Shown piece by piece: positions 37,862 to 55,590 of a stretch of DNA of 64,000 bases. The stretch comes from Chromatiales bacterium 21-64-14 (GTDB lineage: Bacteria > Pseudomonadota > Gammaproteobacteria > 21-64-14). A program made the translations under genes and the position numbers. The stretch is from assembly GCA_002255365.1 (NCBI GenBank), contig NCBI01000007.1, forward strand, positions 46,352 to 110,351, read 5' to 3'. The notes beneath the pieces were generated by a model. That model saw only the letters and a list, made by a program, of their open reading frames with translations. It did not search any database and had not been told where the DNA came from. How positions within the stretch are numbered: the stretch's first letter is position 1; each line of letters opens with the position of its first letter.

Positions 37862-40159
37862 ATGAAGCGTCTGATCCGTAGAGCGTTCTGGACCTGCCTG
37901 CTGGGGTTGTTGTTCACGGTACGGGCATACGCGTTTACCCCGTTCGTCGTCAAAGATATCCGCATCGATGGCTTGCAGCGGATCTCCACTGGAACGGTTT
38001 TCAACTACTTGCCGTTGAAGATCGGCGATCGTATGGATGACACGCGGTCCGCCAAGGTGATCCGCGCATTGTTCAAGACCGGGTTCTTCAAGGACATCCG
38101 TCTGGAGCGTGACGGCGATACCCTGATCATCGTGGTGGCGGAACGCCCGACGATCGCCAGCCTCAAGTTTTCCGGCAACAAGGACATCGAGACCAAGACC
38201 CTGCAGAAATCCCTGAAGGATCTAGGCCTCGCGGACGGCCAAGTGTTTAACCGATCCACCCTGGACCAGGTCGAACAGGAACTCAGGCAGCTCTATTTCA
38301 GCCGTGGAAAATACGGCGTGCGGGTCAAGACTACCGTGACACCAATGGAGCGCAACCGGGTCGGGGTGGCCATCGATATCTCGGAAGGGCAGGCCGCCAA
38401 GATCCGACAGATCAATATCGTCGGTAACCACGTCTTCCCCGAAAAGACGCTCGTGAAACTATTCAAACTCGGCACGCCGAACCTGCTCTCGTTCTACACG
38501 AAGAACGACCAGTATTCGAAACAGAAACTTGCAGGGGACCTCGAAGCCCTTCGCTCCTATTACATGGACCGGGGCTATATCAATTTCGCTGTCAGCTCGA
38601 CCCAGGTCAGCATCACCCCGGACAAGAAGGACATATACATCACGGTCAATATCAGTGAAGGCCACAAGTATACGGTCAAGGCCGTCCGGCTAGCCGGACG
38701 GCTGGTGCTCAAGCCGGCGCAGCTGTTCCCCCTGGTAGTGATCCGCAAGGGCGAGACTTTCTCCCGCAAAGCCGTTACGGCGAGCGCGGACGCCATCAAT
38801 GCTCGCCTCGGCGACGCCGGTTACGCATTCGTCAACGTCAACACCATTCCGGACATCGACAAGAAGACGCGCCAAGTCACCTTGACGTTCTATATTGACC
38901 CCGGCAAGCGCACCTATGTGCGACGGATCAACTTCACTGGCAATACCAAGACCAAGGACGAGGTGCTGCGCCGGGAGATGCGTCAGATGGAAGCGGCGCC
39001 GATTTCCACCAAGAACGTCAAGCTGTCCCAGGCGCGATTGCAGCGGCTGGGCTACTTCAGTCACGTCGATGTGGGCACCGATCCCGTAGCGGGCACCACC
39101 GATCAGGTCGACCTCGATTATAAGGTTACCGAACGGCCTTCCGGCAGTCTCATGGCAGGCGTTGGATTTTCGCAGACCGGCGGTGTGTTGCTCAATGCCA
39201 GTGTGACCCAGCAGAATTTCCTTGGCACCGGCAACCAAGTGAGTGTCAACTTCAACAACAGCCAGTTCAGTACGATCTACAGCGTCGACTATACCAATCC
39301 ATACTACACTATTGATGGTGTCAGCCGCTCTTTCAGCGCGTTTTATCGCAAGACCAATGCCGCGGCTGCAAACCTCGCGAACTATACTACCAGCGATGTC
39401 GGCGGGAACGTTGGCTTCGGGATCCCGGTGAGCGAGTACAACCGGATTCAGTTGGGATTCGGCGCGAGTCATACCACGGTGACCACGGGCATTTTTACCT
39501 CCACCCAGGTGCTCGATTTTCTGGCCCGGGACGGCAGCGTTTTCAACTCCTTGGACCTGACCGGTGGATGGTCGCGGGATACGTTAAACCAGCTGGTGTT
39601 CCCGGATAGCGGGACGCGCCGGAGACTGAGCATGGACCTCGCGGTCCCGGGCAGTACCGTCAAGTTCGCCCGCGTATCCTATAAAGAGCAACACTACTTT
39701 CCGCTGACCCGGCACGTGACCTTTTCGCTTACGGGAGACGTGGGGTATGGCGCCACGTACGCGGGGAACAAGGAGTTCCCGATCTTTCAGAATTTCTTTG
39801 CCGGGGGTATCGGGTCGGTGCGTGGGTACCAGGACAATACACTGGGCCCGACCGATTCCAATGGGCTGCCTCTGGGCGGGCGTTTCCGGGTAGGTGGGTC
39901 CGCGGAACTTCTGTTTCCACCTCCGTTCATGACGAAGAACCACTCGGTGCGCTTGAGCCTGTTCACGGATATAGGTAATGTATATTCCGATATCAGCGCC
40001 TTTAAGGCCAGTGAGCTTCGGTATTCGGCGGGCATCGGCGTGGTCTGGCTCACACCTTTCGGCGCACTTAATTTCAGTTACGGTATCCCATTGAACGCAT
40101 CGAGCACCGATCGGAAACAGCAGTTCCAGTTCACGGTGGGTGCCCCGTTCTCCTTCTGA
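37862..40159 (+). CDS. bamA: Outer membrane protein assembly factor BamA
   Basis: The 765-residue precursor (E. coli 810) has a signal peptide ending VRAYAF. Five POTRA domains start at FVVKDIRIDGLQRISTGTVF, followed by a 16-strand barrel with the VRGY motif of loop 6 (FFAGGIGSVRGYQDNTLGP). It ends with the canonical C-terminal Phe (QFTVGAPFSF). It folds and inserts outer-membrane proteins. ATG 37862 is chosen because it starts the signal peptide (MKRLIRRAFWTCLLGLLF); the in-frame ATG at 37802 lies inside rseP. Confidence 0.97.
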   Translation: MKRLIRRAFWTCLLGLLFTVRAYAFTPFVVKDIRIDGLQRISTGTVFNYLPLKIGDRMDDTRSAKVIRALFKTGFFKDIRLERDGDTLIIVVAERPTIASLKFSGNKDIETKTLQKSLKDLGLADGQVFNRSTLDQVEQELRQLYFSRGKYGVRVKTTVTPMERNRVGVAIDISEGQAAKIRQINIVGNHVFPEKTLVKLFKLGTPNLLSFYTKNDQYSKQKLAGDLEALRSYYMDRGYINFAVSSTQVSITPDKKDIYITVNISEGHKYTVKAVRLAGRLVLKPAQLFPLVVIRKGETFSRKAVTASADAINARLGDAGYAFVNVNTIPDIDKKTRQVTLTFYIDPGKRTYVRRINFTGNTKTKDEVLRREMRQMEAAPISTKNVKLSQARLQRLGYFSHVDVGTDPVAGTTDQVDLDYKVTERPSGSLMAGVGFSQTGGVLLNASVTQQNFLGTGNQVSVNFNNSQFSTIYSVDYTNPYYTIDGVSRSFSAFYRKTNAAAANLANYTTSDVGGNVGFGIPVSEYNRIQLGFGASHTTVTTGIFTSTQVLDFLARDGSVFNSLDLTGGWSRDTLNQLVFPDSGTRRRLSMDLAVPGSTVKFARVSYKEQHYFPLTRHVTFSLTGDVGYGATYAGNKEFPIFQNFFAGGIGSVRGYQDNTLGPTDSNGLPLGGRFRVGGSAELLFPPPFMTKNHSVRLSLFTDIGNVYSDISAFKASELRYSAGIGVVWLTPFGALNFSYGIPLNASSTDRKQQFQFTVGAPFSF

Positions 40160-40176
40160 TAAAGGATGGCAAGGCC

Positions 40177-40710
40177 TTGAAGAGATTCCTCGTGGTATCG
40201 GCGCTCATCCTGAGCGCCAGTCTGGCCGTTCCGGGGATCGTGTCGGCGGCAGAGTTGAAGATCGGTTTCGTGAATCCGGCGACGCTGCTGGAAAAGGCGC
40301 CCCAGGCGAAGGCGGCCAGCAACCTGCTTGAACAGGAATTCGCCCCACGCCAGAAAAAACTGGAGTCGGAGCAGGCGCGCATCCAGAAGCAGGAGGCGAA
40401 GCTCGAGCGCGACGGCGCCGTTATGAGCCAGCCTGAGCAGCAGAAGCTACAGCGGGAAATACTGAACGACCGCCGGGAGCTCAAGCGCAAACAGGATGAG
40501 TTCCGCGAGGACCTCAATATCCGCCGCAACGACGAGCTGGGCAAGCTGGAACAAGTGATCCGTCAGGCGATCTTGACCCTCGCCAAGGAACAGCACTACG
40601 ACCTCATTGTCAGCGACGGTGTGTTGTATGCCAGCCCGCGGGTGGACATGACCGATCAAGTTTTGAAGCTGCTCCGGGAGAAGGCCAAGCAGCCCGCCGC
40701 GGCCAAGTGA
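40177..40710 (+). CDS. skp: Skp/OmpH periplasmic chaperone
   Basis: The 177-residue precursor has a signal peptide (ending GIVSAAE). The Skp N-terminal strand is LKIGFVNPATLLEKAPQAKA. A long charged coiled coil follows (about 60-120, QKKLESEQARIQKQEAKLER), then the C-terminal strand YDLIVSDGVLYASPRVDMTD. It is a trimeric holdase for outer-membrane proteins between the Sec channel and BamA. The start codon is TTG at 40177, after AAGG; no ATG or GTG lies in frame between the bamA end and the signal peptide. Confidence 0.95.
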   Translation: MKRFLVVSALILSASLAVPGIVSAAELKIGFVNPATLLEKAPQAKAASNLLEQEFAPRQKKLESEQARIQKQEAKLERDGAVMSQPEQQKLQREILNDRRELKRKQDEFREDLNIRRNDELGKLEQVIRQAILTLAKEQHYDLIVSDGVLYASPRVDMTDQVLKLLREKAKQPAAAK

Positions 40711-40726
40711 TCAGGGGATCCGATTG

Positions 40727-41785
40727 ATGGCGTTTACGCTGGGGGAACTGGCGGAACGTGCCGGCGGCGAATTGCGCGGCGACCCCTCGTGCGCCATCGA
40801 CGGCGTGGCCCCGCTGGGTGACGCGCGTCCGGGCACTATTGCCTTCCTGTCGAATCCGCGCTACCGGCGCTACCTGCGCTCCACCCGTGCGTCGGCGGTG
40901 ATTCTGGGGCCGGTGGATGCCCCGGCCTGCCCGTGCCCGGCGATCGTTTCGGACAACCCTTACCTGGCCTACGCGCGGGTGGCGGCCTTGTTCGTGCCTC
41001 CGCACCCGCGACGCCACGGGATACACCCCACCGCGTCGGTCAGTTCCGCCAGCCGGATTCACGACAGCGCCTGGGTTGGTCCGCACTGCGTGGTGGAGGC
41101 CGGTGCCGAGATCGGGGAGGATGTGTTTTTGGGCCCCGGGTGCGTGGTTGGGGGAGGGGTTCAGATCGGTGCGCAATCGCGCCTGGAGGCCCGAGTCACG
41201 CTGTGCCGCGGTACGTCCATCGGCCGCAACGCCCATATTCAAGCCGGAGCCGTGATCGGCGGCGACGGTTTCGGGATCGCGAACGACGGCGGGCAATGGG
41301 TCAAGGTTCCCCAGCTCGGCAAGGTGCGCATCGGTGACGATGTGGAGATCGGTGCCAACTCGACCATCGACCGCGGAGCGCTGGAGGATACCGTGCTGGA
41401 AGACGGGGTGCGTCTCGACAACCAAATCCAAATTGCTCACAACGTCCACATTGGCGCCTATACCGCGATCGCCGGTTGCGTGGGAATCTCCGGCAGCGTG
41501 CGGATCGGAAAGCGCTGTATGATCGGAGGCGGTGTCGGCATTGCCGGCCATTTGGAGATCGCCGACGACGTGGTCATAACGGGCATGTCGCTGGTGACGC
41601 GGTCGATTACGGCCCCCGGGGTGTATTCGTCGGGCATCGCGGTGGAACCCGCGGTGCGTTGGCGTCGCAATCACGCCCGGTTGCGGGGCCTCGACGAGCT
41701 CGCGCGCCGGGTGAGAGAGCTGGAACGCCGGTTTGAAGAGGGTCGGGTGCTGCTCTCCGGTTTACCACGGCAGAAGGACGACTGA
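40727..41785 (+). CDS. lpxD: UDP-3-O-acylglucosamine N-acyltransferase
   Basis: The 352-residue product (E. coli 341) has an N-terminal uridine-binding domain (FTLGELAERAGGELRGDPSC). A left-handed beta-helix carries the catalytic His in DNQIQIAHNVHIGAYTAIAG. A C-terminal helix follows (RVRELERRFEEGRVLLSG). It adds the second acyl chain to UDP-GlcN in lipid A synthesis. ATG 40727 is preferred to the adjacent TTG at 40724. It lies 16 bp after skp. Confidence 0.95.
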   Translation: MAFTLGELAERAGGELRGDPSCAIDGVAPLGDARPGTIAFLSNPRYRRYLRSTRASAVILGPVDAPACPCPAIVSDNPYLAYARVAALFVPPHPRRHGIHPTASVSSASRIHDSAWVGPHCVVEAGAEIGEDVFLGPGCVVGGGVQIGAQSRLEARVTLCRGTSIGRNAHIQAGAVIGGDGFGIANDGGQWVKVPQLGKVRIGDDVEIGANSTIDRGALEDTVLEDGVRLDNQIQIAHNVHIGAYTAIAGCVGISGSVRIGKRCMIGGGVGIAGHLEIADDVVITGMSLVTRSITAPGVYSSGIAVEPAVRWRRNHARLRGLDELARRVRELERRFEEGRVLLSGLPRQKDD

Positions 41786-42268
41786 GTGCCGATCATGGAC
41801 AGTGCAGAGGGCGCCCCGCGGGGCGAAATGGATATCCAGGCGGTGATGCGACATCTTCCGCATCGCTATCCTTTCCTGTTGGTGGATCGTGTGATCGCGT
41901 GCGTCCCCAGCGCATCGCTGACCGCGGTCAAGAATGTGACTATCAACGAGCCCTTCTTTCAAGGTCACTTCCCGGAACGTCCGGTGATGCCGGGGGTTCT
42001 GATTCTCGAGGCTATGGCCCAGGCTACCGGCATCCTGGCGTTCGAGAGCGCGGGGCGACGTCCGGAAAACGGTTCGATCTATTTACTGGTCGGGGTCGAC
42101 CACGCGCGCTTCCGCCGCCCGGTGGTGCCCGGCGATCAGCTGCTCCTCGAGGTGGTGTACAAGGCCCGGAAACGCAACATGATGCGGTTCAGTGTGGACG
42201 CCACGGTGGATGGCGTGCTGGTGGCCAATGCGGAACTGATGTGCGCAGCGAAAGAGGTCGCGGATTGA
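41786..42268 (+). CDS. fabZ: 3-hydroxyacyl-ACP dehydratase FabZ
   Basis: The hot-dog-fold dehydratase has LPHRYPFLLVDRV and FFQGHFPERPVMPGVLILEA, with the catalytic His and Glu. It dehydrates 3-hydroxyacyl-ACP and competes with LpxA/LpxD for 3-hydroxymyristoyl-ACP, which explains its place inside the lpx cluster. The GTG at 41786 directly follows the lpxD stop and has GAAGGA 8 nt upstream (160 residues). ATG at 41795 or 41828 (MDIQAVMRHLPHRYP, closest to the E. coli start) are alternatives. Confidence 0.93.
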   Translation: MPIMDSAEGAPRGEMDIQAVMRHLPHRYPFLLVDRVIACVPSASLTAVKNVTINEPFFQGHFPERPVMPGVLILEAMAQATGILAFESAGRRPENGSIYLLVGVDHARFRRPVVPGDQLLLEVVYKARKRNMMRFSVDATVDGVLVANAELMCAAKEVAD

Positions 42269-43035
42269 TCGATGGGCGCGCCATCGTGGATCCCGGGGCG
42301 CGGATCGCGGAAGGCGTGGCCATTGGTCCCTATAGTGTGATCGGCGCGGACGTGGAGATCGGCCCCGGTACCTGGATCGGTCCTAACGTGGTGATCAACG
42401 GTCCGGCCCGCATCGGGAGGGACAACCGGATCTTCCAGTTCTCGTCCCTAGGCGAGATGCCCCAGGATACCAAATACGGCGGCGAGCCTACCGCCTTGGA
42501 GATCGGCGACCGCAACACGATCCGGGAGTTCTGTACATTCAATCGCGGGACGGTCCAGGGTGGTGGAACCACACGGATCGGCGATGACAACTGGATCATG
42601 GCCTACGTGCATATCGCCCATGATTGCCAAGTAGGCAGCCATACCATATTTGCCAACGGCGCATCGCTGGCCGGCCACGTGACGGTGGCCGATCACGTGG
42701 TCCTCGGAGGATTTACCCTGGTGCATCAGTTCTGCCGCCTCGGGGCGCATGCCTTTACGGCCTACAGCACCGGCCTGCACAAGGACGTTCCGCCCTATGT
42801 GACGGTGCGTGGCCAGCCCGGACGTCCCCATGGGATCAACAGCGAAGGGCTGCGGCGGCGTGGCTACTCCACCGCGAGCATCGAAATCCTGCGTCAGGCC
42901 TATAAGACTTTATACCGCGCAGGACTTCGGCTCGAGGAGGCCATCGGGCGTCTGCGGAGCATGGCCGAAGACCACCCCGAAGTGCTGCCACTGGTGGAGT
43001 TCCTGGAGACCACCACGCGCAGTATCGCACGCTGA
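42265..43035 (+). CDS. lpxA: UDP-N-acetylglucosamine acyltransferase
   Basis: The 256-residue product (E. coli 262) is a left-handed beta-helix: IVDPGARIAEGVAIGPYSVI, then AYVHIAHDCQVGSHTIFANG with the catalytic His. The C-terminal helical bundle begins GINSEGLRRRGYSTASIEIL. It catalyses the first step of lipid A synthesis. The start is TTG at 42265 overlapping the fabZ stop (TTGA), with AGAGG 7 nt upstream. This gives MIDGRAIVDPGARI, which fits the family start exactly. Confidence 0.94.
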   Translation: MIDGRAIVDPGARIAEGVAIGPYSVIGADVEIGPGTWIGPNVVINGPARIGRDNRIFQFSSLGEMPQDTKYGGEPTALEIGDRNTIREFCTFNRGTVQGGGTTRIGDDNWIMAYVHIAHDCQVGSHTIFANGASLAGHVTVADHVVLGGFTLVHQFCRLGAHAFTAYSTGLHKDVPPYVTVRGQPGRPHGINSEGLRRRGYSTASIEILRQAYKTLYRAGLRLEEAIGRLRSMAEDHPEVLPLVEFLETTTRSIAR

Positions 43036-43099
43036 TCTCCGGGTTGTGGCCCGATGGCGGTCGTGCCGGGTCCCGGGCTAACAGCGGAGCACAGGGCGG

Positions 43100-44272
43100 A
43101 TGACCCGTATCGTGTTGGTGGCCGGGGAGGCCTCCGGGGACCTGCTGGGCGCGGGACTGATCCGCTCGCTCCGTGAGCGTGTGCCGGGGGCGGTGTTTGA
43201 AGGGGTCGCCGGGCCGCGCATGGAGGCGGCCGGGTGCGGGGTCTGGTTTTCCGCCGACCGGCTCGCGGTCATGGGTTTGGCGGAAGTGCTCACACGTCTA
43301 CCGGGGCTCGTGGCCTTGCGGCGCGAGTTGCTTCGGCGGCTGCGCCTCGATCCACCCGATGCCTTGATCGGGATCGACGCGCCGGATTTCAACCTGGGGC
43401 TTGAACGTCGCGCCAAGTCCCTGGGGATCCCCACGGTCCATTATGTCAGCCCCTCGGTCTGGGCGTGGCGGCAGGGGCGGGTACAGGCCATCCGGCGCGC
43501 GGTGGACCTGATGCTGACCCTATTTCCATTCGAGGCGGCGTTCTACCGCAGCCACGGGGTTCCGGTACGCTACGTGGGCCACCCACTGGCGGATGAAATC
43601 CCCGTGGATGACGACCAGCGGTCCGCGGCCCGCGCACGCTTGGGGCTGGATCCGCACGCGGAGACCATCGCCCTGTTGCCGGGTAGCCGGGGCGGGGAGT
43701 TGCGCCGCCTTGCGGCCCCGTTTATCGCCACCGCCCAGTGGTGTTTGGCGCGTCGGCCGGGGTTGCAATTCGTGGCGCCCATGGTAGACGTGCAGGCGCG
43801 GACCCTGTTCGAGCGGGCTCTGGCGCGTCGCGCTGCCCGCTCACCGGGGGTTGCGGTACGGATCTGCGAGGGATGTGCGCGGGACGCGCTCGCGGCAGCC
43901 GATGTGGTGCTGGTGGCCTCCGGCACCGCGACCCTGGAGGCGATGTTGTGTGCACGGCCCATGGTCGTGGCCTACCGCCTCCACCCGGTCACCTACTGGA
44001 TCGTCCGGCGTCTGGTGCGGATTCCGCGGGTCGCATTGCCTAATCTGTTATCCGGGGAGGCGCTGGTGCCGGAATATCTTCAACAGGGTGTGGTCCCCGC
44101 GCGGCTTGGTGCCGCGCTGCTCCACTGGCTGGACGATCCTCAGGCGCGCAGTGCGGTTGCGGAGCGCTTCGCGGCCCTGCATTGGGAACTGCGGCGGGAC
44201 GCCAGTACCCAAGCGGCGGCGGCGATCCTGGATCAGGTGATCCAGCCGGCCCCGGAGGCGCGGGATCAATGA
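43100..44272 (+). CDS. lpxB: Lipid-A-disaccharide synthase
   Basis: The 390-residue GT19 glycosyltransferase (E. coli 382) starts [20 protein letters not shown]. It shows [47 protein letters not shown] and [20 protein letters not shown]. It joins UDP-diacyl-GlcN and lipid X into the lipid A disaccharide at the inner membrane. It lies 64 bp after lpxA. Confidence 0.96.
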   Translation: MTRIVLVAGEASGDLLGAGLIRSLRERVPGAVFEGVAGPRMEAAGCGVWFSADRLAVMGLAEVLTRLPGLVALRRELLRRLRLDPPDALIGIDAPDFNLGLERRAKSLGIPTVHYVSPSVWAWRQGRVQAIRRAVDLMLTLFPFEAAFYRSHGVPVRYVGHPLADEIPVDDDQRSAARARLGLDPHAETIALLPGSRGGELRRLAAPFIATAQWCLARRPGLQFVAPMVDVQARTLFERALARRAARSPGVAVRICEGCARDALAAADVVLVASGTATLEAMLCARPMVVAYRLHPVTYWIVRRLVRIPRVALPNLLSGEALVPEYLQQGVVPARLGAALLHWLDDPQARSAVAERFAALHWELRRDASTQAAAAILDQVIQPAPEARDQ

Positions 44273-44889
44273 GTGCGGGATACCTGGACGCGTGGGGATC
44301 CGGCAGCGCCACGGTATGGGTGGCAGGTGTGGATGAGGTGGGCCGCGGGCCCCTGGCGGGCCCGGTGGTGACTGCGGCGGTGATTTTGGATCCGGCACGC
44401 CCGGTGCTGGGGTTGGCGGACTCCAAGGCCCTGAGCCCGGCGCGTCGCCTGGTGCTGGCGGAACAGATCCGCGCCTGCGCCCGCTGCTGGTCTTTGGGGC
44501 GTGCCGAGGTGGAGGAGATCGACCGGCTCAATATCCTCCAGGCGACGTTGCTGGCCATGCAGCGCGCGGTCGCTGCCTTGATTCCGCCGCCGCACCGGGT
44601 GCTGGTGGACGGGAACCGCTGCCCGGACTTGGCGGTGCCGGCCCAGGCCGTAGTTCGGGGCGATCAGCGGGTGCCGGAAATCTGCGCGGCCTCGATCCTG
44701 GCCAAGGTAGCCCGGGATGCAGAGATGGTTGGCCTGGAGGAACATTTTCCGGGCTACGGGTTTGCGCGTCACAAGGGCTATCCCACCCGGGAGCACTTGG
44801 CGGCCTTGGAGCGTCTGGGCGTGAGTCCCATCCATCGCAGCTCGTTTGGTCCGGTGCGGGCGCGGATTGAACGCGCGGCCGGGCGCTGA
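44269..44889 (+). CDS. rnhB: Ribonuclease HII
   Basis: The 206-residue product (E. coli 198) has the four acidic active-site positions: [17 protein letters not shown] (Asp-Glu), VLVDGN (Asp) and [13 protein letters not shown] (Asp). It also has the specificity motif GRGPLAGP. It removes single ribonucleotides and RNA primers from DNA. The start ATG overlaps the lpxB stop (ATGA). Confidence 0.96.
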   Translation: MSAGYLDAWGSGSATVWVAGVDEVGRGPLAGPVVTAAVILDPARPVLGLADSKALSPARRLVLAEQIRACARCWSLGRAEVEEIDRLNILQATLLAMQRAVAALIPPPHRVLVDGNRCPDLAVPAQAVVRGDQRVPEICAASILAKVARDAEMVGLEEHFPGYGFARHKGYPTREHLAALERLGVSPIHRSSFGPVRARIERAAGR

Positions 44890-45171
44890 CCCGGGTTGTC
44901 AACCGGATCCGGGCCTCGTCTCGCGGCCACGCAGTCGTCAGTTCTCAATCCGTCGGCCGCGCCGTGGCGCCCGCGCATCCGCGAGCGGCCCAGGGGCCGG
45001 CCGAAACGATCGGCGCGGTGCGGATAGGGCCCCTGACGCCGCGGCCATAACAGGTATTTCCCTGGGCTGATCCATGGCTTGCGCAAACGCGGCCGCTTAT
45101 CGGCCGGGGTGGAGGCCGGCCCTGGGTGGCGGCGTCTCGGCCCCCGGCACGGTGCAGTACAATAGGACGCC

Positions 45172-48711
<3,540 letters not shown>

Positions 48712-48814
48712 GGGGCGGGCGGTTCCACCCCCGAGACGGATTCGGTATAGTCGCGGACAACGACCGTTATCCCCGCGGCATCAGAGTCGGCGCCAGAGGC
48801 CGTTCCGCCACCCC

Positions 48815-49777
48815 ATGGATCTCAACTTTCTCGATTTCGAACGGCCGATCGCGGAGCTGGAGGCCAAGATCCAGGAGCTGCGCTTTGTAAGCGGCGGCCA
48901 GGACATCAACCTCCAGGACGAGATTCAGCGTCTCGAGGCGAAGAACCGTGCCCTCACCGAATCGATCTTCGCGTCCCTGACGACTTGGCAGGTGGCGCAG
49001 ATGGCGCGCCATCCCCAGCGCCCCTACACCCTGGACTATGTGGGTGGAATCTTCACCGAGTTCCACGAGCTGCATGGGGATCGGCTGTTCGCCGATGACC
49101 ATTCGATCGTAGGCGGGCTGGCGCGTCTGGAAGGGCGGCCAGTGATGATCATCGGCCATCAGAAGGGCCGGGATACCAAGGAAAAACTCTACCGCAACTT
49201 CGCGATGCCGCGTCCCGAGGGTTACCGCAAGGCGCTGCGTCTCATGCTCCTCGCCGAACGCTTCCGGGTCCCGGTGCTGACCTTCATCGATACCCCCGGC
49301 GCCTACCCCGGGATCGGCGCCGAGGAGCGCGGCCAGAGCGAAGCCATCGCGCGCAATCTTTCCCAAATGTCTATCTTGCGCACGCCGGTCCTGTGCACGG
49401 TGATCGGCGAAGGGGGCTCCGGCGGTGCCCTGGCCATCGGGGTAGGGGATCGGCTGCTGATGCTCCAATACAGCACCTACTCGGTGATCTCGCCGGAAGG
49501 TTGCGCCTCCATCCTGTGGAAGAGCGCCGAAAAGGCGCCGGAGGCGGCCGAGGCCATGGGGATCACCGCCGGACGCCTCAAACAACTGGGACTGATCGAC
49601 GAGGTCGTCTCCGAACCTCTGGGTGGCGCGCACCGCGATCCCGGCACCATGGCCAGGCGCCTGAAACAGGCACTGGTGGAGAATCTGGAACGCCTCGAAG
49701 AGGTCCCGCTGGATCGGCTGCTGGAGGCGCGGTACGCGCGGCTGATGGCCTATGGGCGTTTTAAGGAGACGGCCTGA
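48815..49777 (+). CDS. accA: Acetyl-CoA carboxylase carboxyltransferase subunit alpha
   Basis: The 320-residue product (E. coli 319) starts [20 protein letters not shown]. It has the crotonase-like carboxyltransferase fold: [40 protein letters not shown] and [15 protein letters not shown]. With AccD it transfers CO2 from biotin-AccB to acetyl-CoA, the first step of fatty acid synthesis. Its position after dnaE is conserved in enterics and pseudomonads. Confidence 0.97.
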   Translation: MDLNFLDFERPIAELEAKIQELRFVSGGQDINLQDEIQRLEAKNRALTESIFASLTTWQVAQMARHPQRPYTLDYVGGIFTEFHELHGDRLFADDHSIVGGLARLEGRPVMIIGHQKGRDTKEKLYRNFAMPRPEGYRKALRLMLLAERFRVPVLTFIDTPGAYPGIGAEERGQSEAIARNLSQMSILRTPVLCTVIGEGGSGGALAIGVGDRLLMLQYSTYSVISPEGCASILWKSAEKAPEAAEAMGITAGRLKQLGLIDEVVSEPLGGAHRDPGTMARRLKQALVENLERLEEVPLDRLLEARYARLMAYGRFKETA

Positions 49778-49852
49778 TCCCCTGCGGCGCCGTGATCGAC
49801 GCATGGGCGCCCGGGTCCCGGGCCCCGCAGGGGGGACGGTGCGGCGCACGTC

Positions 49853-51205
49853 ATGGAGTTTGATCCCCACGCACTGCTGAGGGCCCTCGCCGGGTTTCCA
49901 CCGGCCCGCGGCCACTGGGTCGCCTATAGCGGGGGCCTGGATTCCTTGGTACTGCTGCACGCCTTGGCCACCGGCCCGGCCCGTGGTGCCGTGGCAGGTT
50001 TGCGGGCGGTGCACGTGAACCACGGGCTGCAACCCGACGCCGCCGCATGGGAGATGCACGGCCGCGCGGTGTGCGCCGCCCTGGGGGTTCCATTCCGGGC
50101 GCTGTCCGTGGACGGGCGGCCGCGGCCTGGAGAGAGTCCCGAGGCCGCCGCGCGGCGCGCCCGGTACGGCGCCCTGATTACTCTGGTCGAACCCGGTGAC
50201 CTGCTGCTCACCGCCCATCATCAAGACGATCAGGCGGAGACCGTGCTGCTCCAGTTGCTGCGGGGCGCCGGTCCAGCGGGGCTTGCCGGCATGGCTGCCT
50301 GTGCGCCCTTCGGCGCCGGGTGGTTGGCCCGCCCCCTGCTCGGGTTCCGACGGGAGTCCCTGCACCGCTACGCCCTGGCACATGGCTTGTCCTGGGTGGA
50401 GGACGGCAGCAACCGCGACCTGCGTCTGGACCGCAACTTTCTGCGCCACGAGATCCTGCCGGCGCTGCGCCAGCGTTGGCCGTCCTGTAGCCGGACTCTG
50501 TCCCGGGCCGCGTCTCACGCGGCGGAGGCGGCGACGGTACTGGAGTACTGTGGTGACCAGGATCTGGCATCGGTAGCGGAGCCCGGTGATAAGGTTCTGC
50601 GGGTCAGCCGGCTGCGCGCGCTGGCGCCGGCACGGCGGCGCAACGCGCTGCGCGCCTGGTTTCGCACCCTGGGTCTTCCGGCGCCGTCCACTGCACATCT
50701 GGAGCGTTGCCTCACCGAGGCGCTGGACGCCGGACCGGACCGCAACCCGCGCGTCCATTGGCCGGGGGCCGAGGTGCGCCGCTACCGGGACCGCCTCTAC
50801 GCCATGGCCCCGTTGCCGGTATTTTCCGCGGCTTGCCGACAGGACTGGGATTTGGACACGGCGGTGGAATTACCCGGGGCATTGGGGACCCTGCGTGCTG
50901 TCCCCTGCACCGGCGGCGGGCTGCGGCTGGCGGATTGCCATGGGCAGGCGGCGACGGTGGGGTTCCGTGCCGGAGGCGAGGGTTGTCGGCCGGCCCCGGG
51001 CGCGCCCACCCGCGCACTCAAGAAGCTGTTCCAGGAACGTGGTGTCCCGCCCTGGGCGCGGTCCCGGATCCCGCTGGTGTATCTGGACGGCGTCCTGGCG
51101 GCGGTAGCGGACTGGTGGGTGTGCGCCCCGTTTCAGGCCGACGCCGGCGAAGCCGGGCGCGCCGTATCCTGGACACGCGGTCCGGGTGCGGGCGGGGTGC
51201 CGTAA
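49853..51205 (+). CDS. tilS: tRNA(Ile)-lysidine synthase
   Basis: The 450-residue product (E. coli 432) has the PP-loop in VAYSGGLDSLVLLHAL. It also shows AVHVNHGLQPDAAAWE, LTAHHQDDQAETVLLQLLRG and WVEDGSNRDLRLDRNFLRHE. The C-terminal TilS domains end around RALKKLFQERGVPPWARSRI. It makes lysidine at C34 of tRNA-Ile(CAU) so that AUA is read as Ile. It lies downstream of accA. Confidence 0.94.
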   Translation: MEFDPHALLRALAGFPPARGHWVAYSGGLDSLVLLHALATGPARGAVAGLRAVHVNHGLQPDAAAWEMHGRAVCAALGVPFRALSVDGRPRPGESPEAAARRARYGALITLVEPGDLLLTAHHQDDQAETVLLQLLRGAGPAGLAGMAACAPFGAGWLARPLLGFRRESLHRYALAHGLSWVEDGSNRDLRLDRNFLRHEILPALRQRWPSCSRTLSRAASHAAEAATVLEYCGDQDLASVAEPGDKVLRVSRLRALAPARRRNALRAWFRTLGLPAPSTAHLERCLTEALDAGPDRNPRVHWPGAEVRRYRDRLYAMAPLPVFSAACRQDWDLDTAVELPGALGTLRAVPCTGGGLRLADCHGQAATVGFRAGGEGCRPAPGAPTRALKKLFQERGVPPWARSRIPLVYLDGVLAAVADWWVCAPFQADAGEAGRAVSWTRGPGAGGVP

Positions 51206-51329
51206 TCTACAATCAGCTGGCAGCCAGCGACTTAGCGGCGTGCACGCCGCGCTGCGGGGTTGGTTGCTGGCGCGGTGTACATCGGGGGCGGTTTCGATTG
51301 TGGAAGGTGGCGTGTTCTGGTAAGTTTGA

Positions 51330-53872
<2,543 letters not shown>

Positions 53873-53890
53873 CCCCGGCGCGCCGGGTGA

Positions 53891-55210
<1,320 letters not shown>

Positions 55211-55272
55211 GGGGTGCGGTGCCCGGGACCGAACCGATCGCGCTGGCGCGGGCTGTTCGGTAACTGATCCTG

Positions 55273-55590
55273 ATGAAGCGAGGGCGGCTTGCCCTTATGA
55301 AAGCGATTTTTGGATTGCTGGTGGTCCTGCTGGTGGTGCTCCAGTACCGACTCTGGGTGGGCGAGGGCAGTTTCGCTGAGGTCGCGCAGTTGCGCGCAGC
55401 GGACCGGGCCCAGCGCTTGGAGAACCACGCCCTTGCGGAGCGCAACCAAGCGCTCACCGCCGAAGTACTGGATTTAAAGCACGGGCTGGCCGCCGTGGAG
55501 GAGCGGGCGCGGACCGGTCTGGGGCTGATCGGCAAGGATGAGACCTTCTTCCAGGTGGTGGGCGCAGGCGGTGGCCGGCCTCGGGACTGA
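55273..55590 (+). CDS. ftsB: Cell division protein FtsB
   Basis: The 105-residue bitopic protein (E. coli 103) has one membrane helix (IFGLLVVLLVVLQYRLWVGE). A leucine-zipper-like coiled coil follows (QRLENHALAERNQALTAEVL), then DLKHGLAAVEERARTGLGLI and KDETFFQVV, the FtsB tail. It forms a complex with FtsL and FtsQ in the divisome. The ATG at 55297 (MKAIFGLL) is an alternative start. Its position between eno and ispD matches E. coli. Confidence 0.93.
   Translation: MKRGRLALMKAIFGLLVVLLVVLQYRLWVGEGSFAEVAQLRAADRAQRLENHALAERNQALTAEVLDLKHGLAAVEERARTGLGLIGKDETFFQVVGAGGGRPRD

Noticed and set aside
48767..50758. 663-residue open frame antisense to accA and tilS
   Set aside because: Crosses two well-identified genes and their spacer; translation is Gln/Arg/Gly-rich without motifs.
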